From NCBI GenBank assembly GCA_943330455.2, contig CALQHT020000012.1, positions 1 through 41,292 on the forward strand: DNA of 41,292 nt, written 5' to 3'. Each line of letters begins with the position of its first letter. The first letter of the stretch is position 1. The DNA is from Nitrosovibrio sp. Nv4. GTDB taxonomy: Bacteria > Pseudomonadota > Alphaproteobacteria > Acetobacterales > Acetobacteraceae. Made by a program: the position numbers and the translations under genes. Positions 8,190 to 17,110 of the stretch are shown piece after piece. The notes under the pieces are model-generated. The model was not told the origin of the DNA and made no database searches. It saw nothing but the letters and a program-made list of their open reading frames with translations.

Positions 8190-9224
8190 ATGACCAGCAC
8201 AACGCGGCGGAAAACGGCCGAGCTTCCTCGGCGCGGGATGATGGGGCTTGGTTTGGCGGCGGCGGTGGCGGCACCGTTGGCAGCCCCGGCCCTGGCGCAA
8301 GGCCGCCAGCGCGCGCTGCGTTTTGGCAGCCCGATGTCCACCAACACCACCTATCATGAGGCGATGGTGACCTTCGCCGACGAACTGGCGAAACTGTCCA
8401 ACAACCGGCTCAAGGTCGATCTGTTCCCCAACGCCCAGTTGGGCGGCCTGAAGGATATGTTGACCGCCGTGCAGCTCGGCACCCAGTCCATGCTGATCAC
8501 CGTGCCGGCCTGGTATTCCAACTTCGTCAAGCAGATGGACGTGCTGAGCCTGCCATTCCTGGTGAAATCGCAGGACTCCCTGCGCGCCGCCCTGGAAGGC
8601 AGCTTTGGGGAACGGCTGGGCGGTTATGCCGGAGCGGCCGGGTTCAAGCTGCTGACCCCCTGGATGATCGGCCCGCGTCACATCATCAACAATGTCCGCC
8701 CGGTCCACACGCCGAAGGACCTGGAAGGCCTGAAGCTGCGAGTCATTTCCAGCCAGGTCTACCTGCAGGAATTCCGCGCCCTGGGCGCCAATCCCGTCGC
8801 CATGGACTATTCCGAGGTCTATCTGGCGCTGCAACAACGCACCATCGATGGCTTCGACAGCGGCCTGCCGGAACTCGTCACCGGCAAATACTATGAGGTG
8901 ACCAAATACGCCTCGATCACCGACCACGTCACCGACGTCTTCATTGTCGGCATGAACAAGGCGCTGTGGGACGGGTTTGCACGAGAAGAACAGGGGATGA
9001 TCAACCAAGCCCTGAAGGTCGCCACCGACAAGCAATGGAAGGCCCAGGCGGTGACCCTGGCCGAATCGCGGGACAAACTGGCCCCGCTGATGCAGATCAA
9101 CGACATCACCGCCGCCGAACGCGCCCAGTTCGTGGAGGCGACGGTTCCGGTCGTGCAGCAATTCGAAACCATCCTGGGCAAGGACCTGGTCGACGAGGCG
9201 CGTAAAGCCCTCGGCGCCGCCTGA
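8190..9224 (+). CDS. dctP: TRAP transporter periplasmic binding protein DctP
   Basis: A 344-residue extracytoplasmic binding protein of a tripartite ATP-independent periplasmic transporter. The ATG at 8190 gives an N-terminus with a twin-arginine stretch (PRRGMMGLG) ahead of an alanine-rich hydrophobic run and an ALAQG cleavage site, so Tat or Sec export is expected. The mature part contains FGSPMSTNTTYHEA at its start, NNRLKVDLFPNAQLGGLKDM (residues 71-90), and DLEGLKLRV near 178, all standard for DctP. In this family an arginine in the LKLRV region binds a ligand carboxylate, so an organic acid is likely. It is followed after 3 bases by the membrane subunit gene. Confidence 0.93.
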   Translation: MTSTTRRKTAELPRRGMMGLGLAAAVAAPLAAPALAQGRQRALRFGSPMSTNTTYHEAMVTFADELAKLSNNRLKVDLFPNAQLGGLKDMLTAVQLGTQSMLITVPAWYSNFVKQMDVLSLPFLVKSQDSLRAALEGSFGERLGGYAGAAGFKLLTPWMIGPRHIINNVRPVHTPKDLEGLKLRVISSQVYLQEFRALGANPVAMDYSEVYLALQQRTIDGFDSGLPELVTGKYYEVTKYASITDHVTDVFIVGMNKALWDGFAREEQGMINQALKVATDKQWKAQAVTLAESRDKLAPLMQINDITAAERAQFVEATVPVVQQFETILGKDLVDEARKALGAA

Positions 9225-9227
9225 TCG

Positions 9228-11072
9228 ATGCACCAGCGCGCCTGGCCCACAACTGCCCTGAACGCCATCGCCTTGGTGAATGAGGCCGTGGTGGTGGCGG
9301 CCATTGTCATCGATCTGCTGCTGACATTCGCCAATTCCATCGCCCGCTACGGGTTCAACTCCGGCATCCATGTCGCCGAGGACGTTTCCGCCATCCTCAT
9401 TGGCATCATCACCTGGCTCGGTTCCGCGGCGTTCTTCCGACGTGCCGGTGGGATGGCTTATACCGCGCTGGTCGATCGCGCCTCGGGAGTCACCGGCGCC
9501 ACGCTGCGGGCCGCCGGTCTGTGGCTAGTGCTGGCGGTGATCGTGATCTCTCTGTGGTCGTTTCCGCAGTTTTTCAGCCGGCAGTTGATGCAGTCCCTGC
9601 CGGTGCTCGGCATCAGCAATGCCGCTGTTGTCGGATGGCAGGCGGTCGGACTGGCGTTGCTGGCGCTGTTCACGGTCGAAAAGCTCGCGGAGGTGCCTGG
9701 ACGTGGCGTGGCGCTGTCGTTCGGGATACTGCTGGTCTTGGGCGGCGTGGTTTATTACTTGCGCCATATCTATGACCAGGGCGTGGATTTCGATCCGCTG
9801 ATCCCGGTGGCGATCGTGATGGTGGCGGCGTTCCTGACCGGGGCGCCGATCGCGGTGATCCTGGGACTGGGCGGCACATTGTTTGTCATCATCAGCGGCG
9901 ACACGCCGCTGGCGGCGATCCCGGCGGCATATCAGGCCGGTATCACCAGCTTCATCCTGCTGGCGATCCCCTTCTTCATGCTGGCCGGCGCGCTGATGGA
10001 GGTCAGCGGCCTGGCTCGCCGCATGATCGACATGGTGCAGGAATGGATCGGCCACTGGGCGGGCGGGCTGCTGCTGGCCGAGGTGGTGGCGATGTACATC
10101 TTCTCCGGCATCTCCGGCTCCAAGGCCGCCGACATGGCAACGGTCGGCAGCGTGATGAAGGGGCCGATGCGCGACCGCGGGTATGCGCCGACGGAGTCGG
10201 TCGCGGTGCTGGCCGCCGCCGCGGCGATGGGGGAGGTCATCCCGCCCTCGCTGGCGTTGCTGATCCTGGGCTCGATCACCACCTTGTCGGTCGGCGCGCT
10301 GTTCCTGGCGGGGATTCTGCCGGCGGCGTTCCTGGCCATCGCGCTGATGATCGCGATCGTCGTGCGCAGCCGGCATGGGCGCAATCCGAAAGGGCAGCCG
10401 TTCGCGTTCCGGCGTGCCCTGTGCAGCATTCCGCCCGCGATCCCGGCGTTGCTGCTGCCGGTCATCGTGGTGGGCAGCATTGTCGGAGGGGTGGCGTCTC
10501 CCACCGAATCATCGTCCTTCGCATCCGTTTATGGGTTCATCGTGTCCGCCCTGGTCTATCGCTCGATCGGCTTTGGCACCGCCTGGGTGGCGTTGCGCGA
10601 CGCCGCGTTGACGGCGGGCATGATCCTGCTGATGGTCGCCATGGCGAATCTGTTGTCTCAGGCCATCGTGATCGACGGTCTCGGCCGCACCCTGGCCAGT
10701 GCCTTCGATGCCTTGCACGACCCGATGCTGTTTCTGTTTCTGAGCATGGGGGCGATGATCGTCATCGGCTTCGTGCTGGAGGGCTTCCCGGCGATCCTGA
10801 TCTCGGCCCCGATTTTGCTGCCGGTGGCGGAGCGGATGGGGATCGATCCGCTGCAATACGGCATTCTGCTGGTGATGGCGGTGGGCATCGGCGTGTTCCT
10901 GCCGCCGGTGGGGATCGGCTACTACATCGCCTGCGCGATCGGCGACGCGCCTACCAACAAGACCATGCGTCCGTCGCTGATCTACAATGTGTGGCTGGTG
11001 CTGGGGCTGATCGTGGTGATGCTGGTGCCGGCCATCACGCTCGCGGTGCCGCATGCGTTTGGGTTCAGGTGA
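9228..11072 (+). CDS. dctM: TRAP transporter fused membrane subunit (DctQ-DctM)
   Basis: A 614-residue integral membrane protein in which the small DctQ subunit and the large DctM subunit are joined. Residues 1 to about 175 carry four hydrophobic segments typical of DctQ; the rest, from about 185, is DctM with some twelve segments. DctM motifs are visible: FFMLAGALMEVSGLARRM (246-263), SGISGSKAADMATVGSVM, and GVFLPPVGIGYYIACAIG near the C-terminus. The pair uses the sodium gradient to pull substrate from DctP into the cell. The coding region begins 3 bases after the dctP stop. Fused QM proteins are a known TRAP subtype. Confidence 0.93.
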   Translation: MHQRAWPTTALNAIALVNEAVVVAAIVIDLLLTFANSIARYGFNSGIHVAEDVSAILIGIITWLGSAAFFRRAGGMAYTALVDRASGVTGATLRAAGLWLVLAVIVISLWSFPQFFSRQLMQSLPVLGISNAAVVGWQAVGLALLALFTVEKLAEVPGRGVALSFGILLVLGGVVYYLRHIYDQGVDFDPLIPVAIVMVAAFLTGAPIAVILGLGGTLFVIISGDTPLAAIPAAYQAGITSFILLAIPFFMLAGALMEVSGLARRMIDMVQEWIGHWAGGLLLAEVVAMYIFSGISGSKAADMATVGSVMKGPMRDRGYAPTESVAVLAAAAAMGEVIPPSLALLILGSITTLSVGALFLAGILPAAFLAIALMIAIVVRSRHGRNPKGQPFAFRRALCSIPPAIPALLLPVIVVGSIVGGVASPTESSSFASVYGFIVSALVYRSIGFGTAWVALRDAALTAGMILLMVAMANLLSQAIVIDGLGRTLASAFDALHDPMLFLFLSMGAMIVIGFVLEGFPAILISAPILLPVAERMGIDPLQYGILLVMAVGIGVFLPPVGIGYYIACAIGDAPTNKTMRPSLIYNVWLVLGLIVVMLVPAITLAVPHAFGFR

Positions 11073-11073
11073 C

Positions 11074-11340
11074 TGGGGGGAGGAAAGAAAGACTCGGGGC
11101 TCTGCCCCAAACCCCGCGAGGGCTTTGCCCTTCGAACCCACCAGGGGGCTACGGCCCCTGGACCGCGATCAATTGGGTCAGGGAGGAAAGGGGGCCGACC
11201 ATGACGTTTCAACGTCCGTGTCGGCCCCCTTTCCCCCCTGACCCCATTAACGGCATCCAAGGCCCAGCCTTGGTGGGGGTCGAGGGGGCAAAGCCCCTCG
11301 TGGGGTTTGGGGCGGAGCCCCGAGGCTTTCTCTTCCCCCA
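11074..11340 (+). repeat. Composite palindromic repeat, copy A
   Basis: About 265 bases form one large imperfect palindrome. The centre is GACGTT-TC-AACGTC inside a stem of AAAGGGGGCCGAC pairing with GTCGGCCCCCTTT, then TGGGTCAGG pairing with CTGACCCCA. The outer arms hold small hairpins: GGGGCTCTGCCCC, GGGCTTTGCCC and a CCAGGGGGCTACGGCCCCTGG-like hairpin on the left; CCAAGGCCCAGCCTTGG, GGGGCAAAGCCCC and GGGGCGGAGCCCC on the right. It fills the whole gap between dctM (plus) and livF (minus), which converge on it. The same unit recurs near 24425 and 35203. Confidence 0.9.
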
Positions 11341-12084
11341 CTACCCCAAGACCGGCACGGCATCCTTGCCAAAATAGGCCTGCTCCAGCCGATGCGGCAG
11401 GTCGGCCTCGGTCGTGCTGGCTTCCAGCACGATCCTGCCCTGCGCCATCGCATAGACTCGGTCGGCCAGGGCCAACGCCTTTTCGATCAGTTGTTCCACC
11501 AACAAGATCGCCGTGCCGCCCTTGCGCAAGGAATCGGCCACCGACAGCACCCGATCCACCAGCACCGGCGACAGGCCGGCTGACGGCTCATCCAGCATCA
11601 GCAGTTTCGGGCGGCGGACCAAGCCCTGCGCCACCGCCAGCATCTGCTGCTGCCCACCGGACAAAGCCCCGGCGCGATCGGCGCGCTTGGCGGCGATTTC
11701 CGGGAAATAGGCCAAGGCTTCGTCGACCCGCGACGACCGCTCCCCACGCGGCAGGTCATAGCCGGCCAGCAGCAGGTTGTCGGTCACCGACAATTGGGTG
11801 AAGACGCGATGCCCCTCCACCACATGCACTAGACCCCGGCGAGCCGCGTCGCGTGGCGAGACGCCGGCCAGGTCGGCGCCGTCGAACCTCGCCTGACCGG
11901 TCCAAGGCAACAGCCCGGAGACGGCACGCAGCAACGTCGTCTTGCCGGCGCCATTCGGTCCCAGCAGGGCGACGATCTCACCCCGGCCGATGGTCATGTC
12001 CACACCATGCAACACGCCGATCTTGCCGTAGCCCGCGGTCATCCCGGAAATCGTCAACAGCGTATCAGGCGCCGAGATAGGCAC
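11341..12084 (-). CDS. livF: Liv-type ABC transporter ATP-binding protein LivF (cassette 2)
   Basis: A 247-residue ATPase of the second Liv/HAAT importer. Walker A is GPNGAGKTT (42-50), the signature LSGGQQQ (141-147), Walker B LLMLDEP and the EGHRVF element near 90-95. It starts at a GTG (12084), overlapping the end of the livM-livG fusion by 20 bases. Compared with cassette 1 LivF the sequence is clearly different outside the ATPase motifs, so the two cassettes are not a recent duplication. The stop codon abuts repeat copy A. Confidence 0.93.
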   Translation of the reverse strand: MPISAPDTLLTISGMTAGYGKIGVLHGVDMTIGRGEIVALLGPNGAGKTTLLRAVSGLLPWTGQARFDGADLAGVSPRDAARRGLVHVVEGHRVFTQLSVTDNLLLAGYDLPRGERSSRVDEALAYFPEIAAKRADRAGALSGGQQQMLAVAQGLVRRPKLLMLDEPSAGLSPVLVDRVLSVADSLRKGGTAILLVEQLIEKALALADRVYAMAQGRIVLEASTTEADLPHRLEQAYFGKDAVPVLG

Positions 12085-13801
12085 TGACGACCTCCTTGTG
12101 GGCTCGGATATCGCCGGGCGTGCCGGCGGCGAGTTCGCGACCCAGGTTCAGCACCGTGACATGGTCGCAAATGTCGAAAATCAGGTCGGCGTGGTGTTCC
12201 ACCAGCAGCACACCCGTGCCGTTACGGGCGATGGCCACGATCAGCTCGCCCAGCCGCTTGATCTCGTCCCCCGACAGGCCGGCGGCGGGTTCGTCCAGCA
12301 GCAGGAAGGCGGGCTTCAGCATCAGCGCGCGGGCGATTTCCATGAAGCGCAGCTCGCTGTGCTGCAAGCGGTCGGCGCGGACCGGCGCCAGCCCGTCCAG
12401 CCCGACCACAGCCAAAGCGTCCATCGCCTGCGCGGTCATGCGTTTCTCGTCGCCGCGATGGCGGGGCAGGCTCAGCATGGTTTCGACGAAGCTGGCGGTG
12501 CCCTCGATCGTGGCGCCGATCATGACGTTTTCGAGCACCGACGCCTCCCCTATCAGACGCGGAGTCTGGAAGGTGCGCGCGATGCCAAGGGCGGCACGGG
12601 TTTGCGGCGCGCCGTGGGGCAGAGGGGTGGTGCCGAGAAACGCCTCCCCCTGCTCGGGTTCGTAATAGCCGGAGATCACGTTCAACGTGGTCGTCTTGCC
12701 GGACCCGTTCGGGCCGATCAGCCCGTGCACCTGGCCGGGCCGCACGGTCAGGTCCAGCCCGTCGATGGCGCGCACGCCGCCGAAGCTCAGCACGACATTG
12801 CGCAGCACGATGCTGGCCTGCGCCGTTCCGTGGTCCAGCAGGCCGCGCAGCCGATCCAAGCGGGGCACGATGGCGCGGTTCGCCGTCAGCGGCTTGCGGT
12901 TGCTGAAATCCAGCAGCGCGGCGATCCCGCCCGGCATCAGCAGCACGATCGCCAACAGCAGTGCCGCATACAGAAAGGTCGACCAGGCCACCAGCGGCGC
13001 GGCGAATTCCGGCAGCAATGTCAGGATGATATTGCCGATCAACGGCCCCAGGATGGAGCCTCGGCCGCCCACCAGGATGGCAATGAAGAACGTGACGGAC
13101 AGATCGAAGCTGAACGCATCCGGCGTGATGTAGGACTGCAAGGTCGCGAACAGCCCGCCCGCTACACCGGCCGCCGCGCCAGAAAACAGGAAGACCGTCG
13201 TCAGCAGGCGCGGCTTTGAAATGCCCGTCGCCTCGGCCGCGACCTCGGCATCGCGGATCGCCACCAGGGCGCGTCCGAACCGGCTGGATGCGACATTGGC
13301 CGACAGCCAGGTGATCAGAGCCGCCAGGGCCAGCGCGAACAGGTAGAAGCCCCACGGCGTGTCGAAGGGTTTCGGCAATTCCGGGCCGGGCAGGCCGATG
13401 CCGCCGCCGGTGACGCTCTGCCAGGCCAGCGCGATCTGGGTGACGATGGTGGCGAAACCCAGAGTGGTCATGGCGAAATAGAACGTCCGCAGCCGCAGGG
13501 CCGGCAGACCGACGATCACACCCGCCACCGCACCGACCACGCCAGCGGCCGCGAAGGACAGGAACGGGTCCAGCCCGTAGCGCGCGCACAGCACGGCGGA
13601 CGTATAGGCGCCCAAGGTCAGCAGCGCGACATAACCGATGGCAAGCTGTCCGCCGAAGCCCACCACCAGGTTCAGCCCGCCGACCAGGACCCAATAGACC
13701 GCCGCTCGGGCGCCGATCACCGCCCAGTAGTCGTTGGCGAACAAAGGCAGCAGCAACGCCGCGCCGAACAGGCCCAGATAGGGCAGAATCGCTCGGTTCA
13801 T
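12065..13801 (-). CDS. Fused Liv permease and ATPase (LivM-LivG, cassette 2)
   Basis: A 578-residue protein joining two normally separate subunits. Residues 1 to about 300 are a LivM permease with about nine hydrophobic segments, including GLNLVVGFGGQLAIGYVAL (42-60) and the coupling loop FGRALVAIRDAEVAAEATG (175-193). After a linker of some 30 residues comes a LivG ATPase: Walker A GPNGSGKTT (363-371), a degenerate signature HSELRFMEIARAL (481-493) where LSGGQ would be, Walker B LLLDEPAAGL (500-509) and the switch region VEHH. LivM-LivG fusions are known in alphaproteobacteria. No stop or frameshift separates the halves. The gene lies 4 bases after livH. Confidence 0.93.
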   Translation of the reverse strand: MNRAILPYLGLFGAALLLPLFANDYWAVIGARAAVYWVLVGGLNLVVGFGGQLAIGYVALLTLGAYTSAVLCARYGLDPFLSFAAAGVVGAVAGVIVGLPALRLRTFYFAMTTLGFATIVTQIALAWQSVTGGGIGLPGPELPKPFDTPWGFYLFALALAALITWLSANVASSRFGRALVAIRDAEVAAEATGISKPRLLTTVFLFSGAAAGVAGGLFATLQSYITPDAFSFDLSVTFFIAILVGGRGSILGPLIGNIILTLLPEFAAPLVAWSTFLYAALLLAIVLLMPGGIAALLDFSNRKPLTANRAIVPRLDRLRGLLDHGTAQASIVLRNVVLSFGGVRAIDGLDLTVRPGQVHGLIGPNGSGKTTTLNVISGYYEPEQGEAFLGTTPLPHGAPQTRAALGIARTFQTPRLIGEASVLENVMIGATIEGTASFVETMLSLPRHRGDEKRMTAQAMDALAVVGLDGLAPVRADRLQHSELRFMEIARALMLKPAFLLLDEPAAGLSGDEIKRLGELIVAIARNGTGVLLVEHHADLIFDICDHVTVLNLGRELAAGTPGDIRAHKEVVSAYLGA

Positions 13802-13805
13802 CGGA

Positions 13806-14666
13806 TCATACCCGCCGTGTCGCGGGCGCGCCGAACAGGCCTTGCGGCCGGACGAGCAACACGATGATGAAGACCGCGAACACCGCGACCGAGGCGAACA
13901 CGCCGCCCACCAGGAAGTTCGCCGCCTGCTGGAAAACCCCCAGGGCGATGCCGCCGATAATGGCGCCTCGGTTGTTGCCCAGGCCGCCCAGCGCCACCGG
14001 CACGAAGCCGAAGAAGTTCAACATCGCGCCATTGGCAAAGAACGCCAGCAGCAACTCGCCCGAGGCAAACCCCGCCAACCCGCCGACCACCCCGGCCAGG
14101 GCATAGCTGCCCATGCGCAGATTGCGCTCCGGCAGGCCCAACGCGCGGGCCGCGAAATTATCCTCGGCGATGGCCAGGAACGCGCGTCCGACCAGGGTCC
14201 GGCGATACAGGAACTCCAGCCCCGCGATAGTGACCACGCAGGCGACCAGCGGCAGCCAGAATTTCTCGTCCAGCGGCCCGCCACCGTCGAAGCCCAGCAG
14301 CACCGGGAAGGGCTGCGGCTCGGTGCTCCATTCGATCGCGGTGAATTGCTGGATCATCAGCGCCAGGCCGAGGGTGGAGAGCACGTAAAGATGCTGCTCC
14401 AGACTGCCGAGAACCGGGCGGACGGCCACGATCTCGGTCACCACGCCGACCAGGGCGCAGGCGGCCAGGGCCAGAATAAACCCCGGGATGATCGGCATGC
14501 CCAGCCGATGGATGAACAACGCCCCGAACACCCCACCCAACATGCCCAATTGCCCCGCGGTAAAGCTCATGACCCGCGAGGCCGAGAACATCAGGTTGTA
14601 GGTGACACCGATCAGCGCATAGGTGGCGCCGACCGCGAGGCCGGCCGCCAGGATCGCAGCGAGCAT
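13806..14666 (-). CDS. livH: Liv-type ABC transporter permease LivH (cassette 2)
   Basis: A 286-residue inner-membrane permease. The N-terminal part has the LivH motif VMSFTAGQLGMLGG near residues 33-46 (FAQG is replaced by FTAG). The coupling loop VGRAFLAIAEDNFAARALG lies near 162-180, and GALALGVFQ-like small-residue helices follow. It is 6 bases downstream of livK and 4 bases upstream of the livM-livG fusion, so all are one transcript. Confidence 0.92.
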   Translation of the reverse strand: MLAAILAAGLAVGATYALIGVTYNLMFSASRVMSFTAGQLGMLGGVFGALFIHRLGMPIIPGFILALAACALVGVVTEIVAVRPVLGSLEQHLYVLSTLGLALMIQQFTAIEWSTEPQPFPVLLGFDGGGPLDEKFWLPLVACVVTIAGLEFLYRRTLVGRAFLAIAEDNFAARALGLPERNLRMGSYALAGVVGGLAGFASGELLLAFFANGAMLNFFGFVPVALGGLGNNRGAIIGGIALGVFQQAANFLVGGVFASVAVFAVFIIVLLVRPQGLFGAPATRRV

Positions 14667-14672
14667 GCAGGC

Positions 14673-15851
14673 TTACGCGTAGCCAGGGGCGAGCGCGAAA
14701 GCACCGTCACGCTGGGAATTGGCGCGCTGCATCACGATATCGTCGCCATTGAAGCCGTTATGCTCGCGTGGGGTGAAGCTGTAGTTGCCGTACAGGCCCG
14801 GCCATTCCTTCAAGGTGTTCCAGTAGCCGATGATCTTGTCGGAGTCGGACGATCCGGTCTTCGCCACCGCGTCGGCAATCAGGCGGATGCCGTCGACGCC
14901 GGACGCGACCCACCAGAGCGAGGTGTCGTCCAGCTTGATCTTGCCCTTCACCGAATCGACAAAAGCCCGCGTCTTCGCCGGCAGATTGCCCTTATCGTCG
15001 AAGCTGCAGCTTTTGTAGCCGATGATGTAGACCTTATCCCAGTTCTCCGGCTTGGCGACCAGCTTGCCGATTTCGCCGGTGCCCATGGCCGGGTGACCGA
15101 CGATCGGCACGTCCCAGTTCAGCGCGGCGCGGGCGTTCATCTGGCGAGCGGCCATGCCGGACGACACGGTCCAGGACACCAGCGCATCCGCCCCGGCATT
15201 CTTCATGCGCAGGATATCCGGGGTGACGTCGGGCTGCGCCGGATCGATCACGCCGGAATACACAACCTCGATCCCGGCCTTCTTGAAGCCGGCGACGCTG
15301 TCGTCATGGGCGGAGGTGCCATAGCCGGTCGCGTCCGCGGTGATCGCGACCTTCTTCACCTTCACGACCTTCATGCAGTAGTTGCGTACCGCATCGTCCC
15401 ATTGCGAGTTCGACGGGGTGACCCGGAACGCGTTCGGATATTTGTCCGGATCGATCAAACTGTTCACCACCCCAGCCACCAGGCTCGGCACCTTCGCCCG
15501 CGCCATGATCGGCGACGTGGCGAGCAACTCCCCGGAGTTGGTCGGCCCCCAGATGGCGTGCACCTTGTGGCGGCTGATGACTTCCTGGGTGGCGTTCACC
15601 GCCTTGGTGGGTTCGCCCTGGGTATCGCGGGTGATGACCTCGATCAGCCGGCCGTTGACGCCGCCCTTGGCGTTGATCTCCTCGGTCGCCCAGCGGACGC
15701 CGCGGTCGAAGCCGATGCCAGGGGACGACAGCGGGCCGGTCAAGGTGGCCAGCCAGCCGATACGGATCGGTTCCGCCTGCGCATGGGCGGGACGAGCGAA
15801 GCCAGCGGCGGCGGCGGCGGTCAGGGCGAACCCGCGTCTGGTCAGGGGCAT
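14673..15851 (-). CDS. livK: Periplasmic substrate-binding protein, LivK type (cassette 2)
   Basis: A 392-residue type I periplasmic binding protein. I chose the ATG at 15851 because it has GAGGAAAC just upstream and gives a clean Tat-like leader, MPLTRRGFALTAAAAAG, ending PAHAQA; a longer frame upstream lacks such features. The mature part begins EPIRIGWLATLTGPLSSPG, and EINAKGGVNGRLIEV with TRDTQGEPTKAVNA follows, as in amino-acid, amide and aromatic-acid binding proteins. It is the first gene of livK-H-MG-F. The ligand is unknown. Confidence 0.92.
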   Translation of the reverse strand: MPLTRRGFALTAAAAAGFARPAHAQAEPIRIGWLATLTGPLSSPGIGFDRGVRWATEEINAKGGVNGRLIEVITRDTQGEPTKAVNATQEVISRHKVHAIWGPTNSGELLATSPIMARAKVPSLVAGVVNSLIDPDKYPNAFRVTPSNSQWDDAVRNYCMKVVKVKKVAITADATGYGTSAHDDSVAGFKKAGIEVVYSGVIDPAQPDVTPDILRMKNAGADALVSWTVSSGMAARQMNARAALNWDVPIVGHPAMGTGEIGKLVAKPENWDKVYIIGYKSCSFDDKGNLPAKTRAFVDSVKGKIKLDDTSLWWVASGVDGIRLIADAVAKTGSSDSDKIIGYWNTLKEWPGLYGNYSFTPREHNGFNGDDIVMQRANSQRDGAFALAPGYA

Positions 15852-16106
15852 GATGTTTCCTCGGTTTTGGTCGGCGCGCGACATTGGGCCGCACCATAGG
15901 GCCGCCGACGGACCGTGCAAGCTGGCCATTTGTCAAATGGATGGTCGGTGGCACGCCGAGCGGCGGCGGGCCGGGGGAGGCGTTGGGGAGGGGGCCGCCT
16001 CTGGATGACCGCTGCATTCATACGTCTTCGGTTGGCACCGACTTCCGAGATTGGCGACCGCCGATGCTCCGCACCCGGGGCGCCGGTCAGCGCCGGTCGG
16101 ATACCA

Positions 16107-17024
16107 TCAGCCTAACGCGGCGGCCCGCTCCGGCAGCACATCACGCACGAATGCCGGGTCGAAGATCTTCGTCGCCATCACCTGGCACCGCTTCATCAGC
16201 CGGTGCTCGTCCGGTCCGTAGTCGGGACGCGCAAAGTGCCAGGTGCCGATATGGTCCCACAGCAGAAGGTCGCCGACCGTCCATTCGTGGACATAGCGAT
16301 ACTTGTCCCGCATGACGTGATCCAGCAGGTGTTGTAGCAGGTCGGCGCTTTCCCGCTCCGGCAGACCGTCGATCCGGGTCGTGAAGCCGGGGTTCACATA
16401 GATCACTTTTCGGCCGGTGATCGGGTGCGTCAGCAGTACCGGATGGTGCACCGGTGGGCGTTGGCGCTTCTGCTCTTCCGTCAGCGGCGGGCGGTTGCTG
16501 CCTTTTTCCCGGCGCATGTATTCCCAGTAGTATTCGATGTCGTGCGTCGCGGTCATGCCGCTCAGACGGTCGACCATGTCCTTCGGCAGGTCGGCCGCCG
16601 CCGCCTGGGTGTTGGTGAACTCGGTTCCTCCCAGCACCCGCCCGTCGCGCATCGGCACCTGGAACGCCGACAGAATGTTCACGAACCCGATGGTCGTGGA
16701 GTAGCTCATGTCGGTGTGCCACGACTGCCCGGCATCCGGCGCGCCGATCAGCTTGCCGTCGACCTTCACGTTGGACAGGATGGTCACCTCTGGCATGCCG
16801 GGTTCGTGATGCGGGATGTTCTTCAACACCTGCAGGTCGCCGAACCGGGTCGAGAAGCGGCGCAGGTCCGCCGCCTCCAGCGCCTGACCGGGAAAGCACA
16901 GCACGCCATGCTCCCCCAGCGCGCGGAGGATGGTCCCGAAATCCGCCCGCGACAGATCCTGGCGCAGATCGACCCCGCTGACGGTGGCACCCAGGGTCTT
17001 ACCGGTTGGTGTGATGACTGGCAT
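16107..17024 (-). CDS. TauD/TfdA-family Fe(II)/2-oxoglutarate dioxygenase
   Basis: A 305-residue non-heme iron oxygenase. The metal triad is visible: His103 and Asp105 in WHTD and a distal His263 in TWHFA; Arg279 in LMKRC is placed to hold the 2-oxoglutarate carboxylate. Family members hydroxylate taurine, alkylsulfates, 2,4-D or related compounds, releasing succinate and CO2. The upstream neighbour on the same strand (17111-18112) is a NitT/TauT-type binding protein, which hints at a sulfonate-like or aromatic substrate, but sequence alone does not separate TauD from TfdA or AtsK. No clear Shine-Dalgarno is seen before the ATG at 17024. Confidence 0.9.
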   Translation of the reverse strand: MPVITPTGKTLGATVSGVDLRQDLSRADFGTILRALGEHGVLCFPGQALEAADLRRFSTRFGDLQVLKNIPHHEPGMPEVTILSNVKVDGKLIGAPDAGQSWHTDMSYSTTIGFVNILSAFQVPMRDGRVLGGTEFTNTQAAAADLPKDMVDRLSGMTATHDIEYYWEYMRREKGSNRPPLTEEQKRQRPPVHHPVLLTHPITGRKVIYVNPGFTTRIDGLPERESADLLQHLLDHVMRDKYRYVHEWTVGDLLLWDHIGTWHFARPDYGPDEHRLMKRCQVMATKIFDPAFVRDVLPERAAALG

Positions 17025-17110
17025 GGAGGTTGTCCGTTTCTGATCGCCAGAGATGGGTCCAGGAGAGGTCGAGATCGGGCGCTATCGGTCAATCGTTCGG
17101 CCGATTGGCA

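Noticed and set aside
11053-11453. Small open frames inside the large palindromic repeats (also near 24376 and 35122)
   Set aside because: They translate repeat DNA (patterns such as APPQTPRGALPP), read on both strands, and have no ribosome site.
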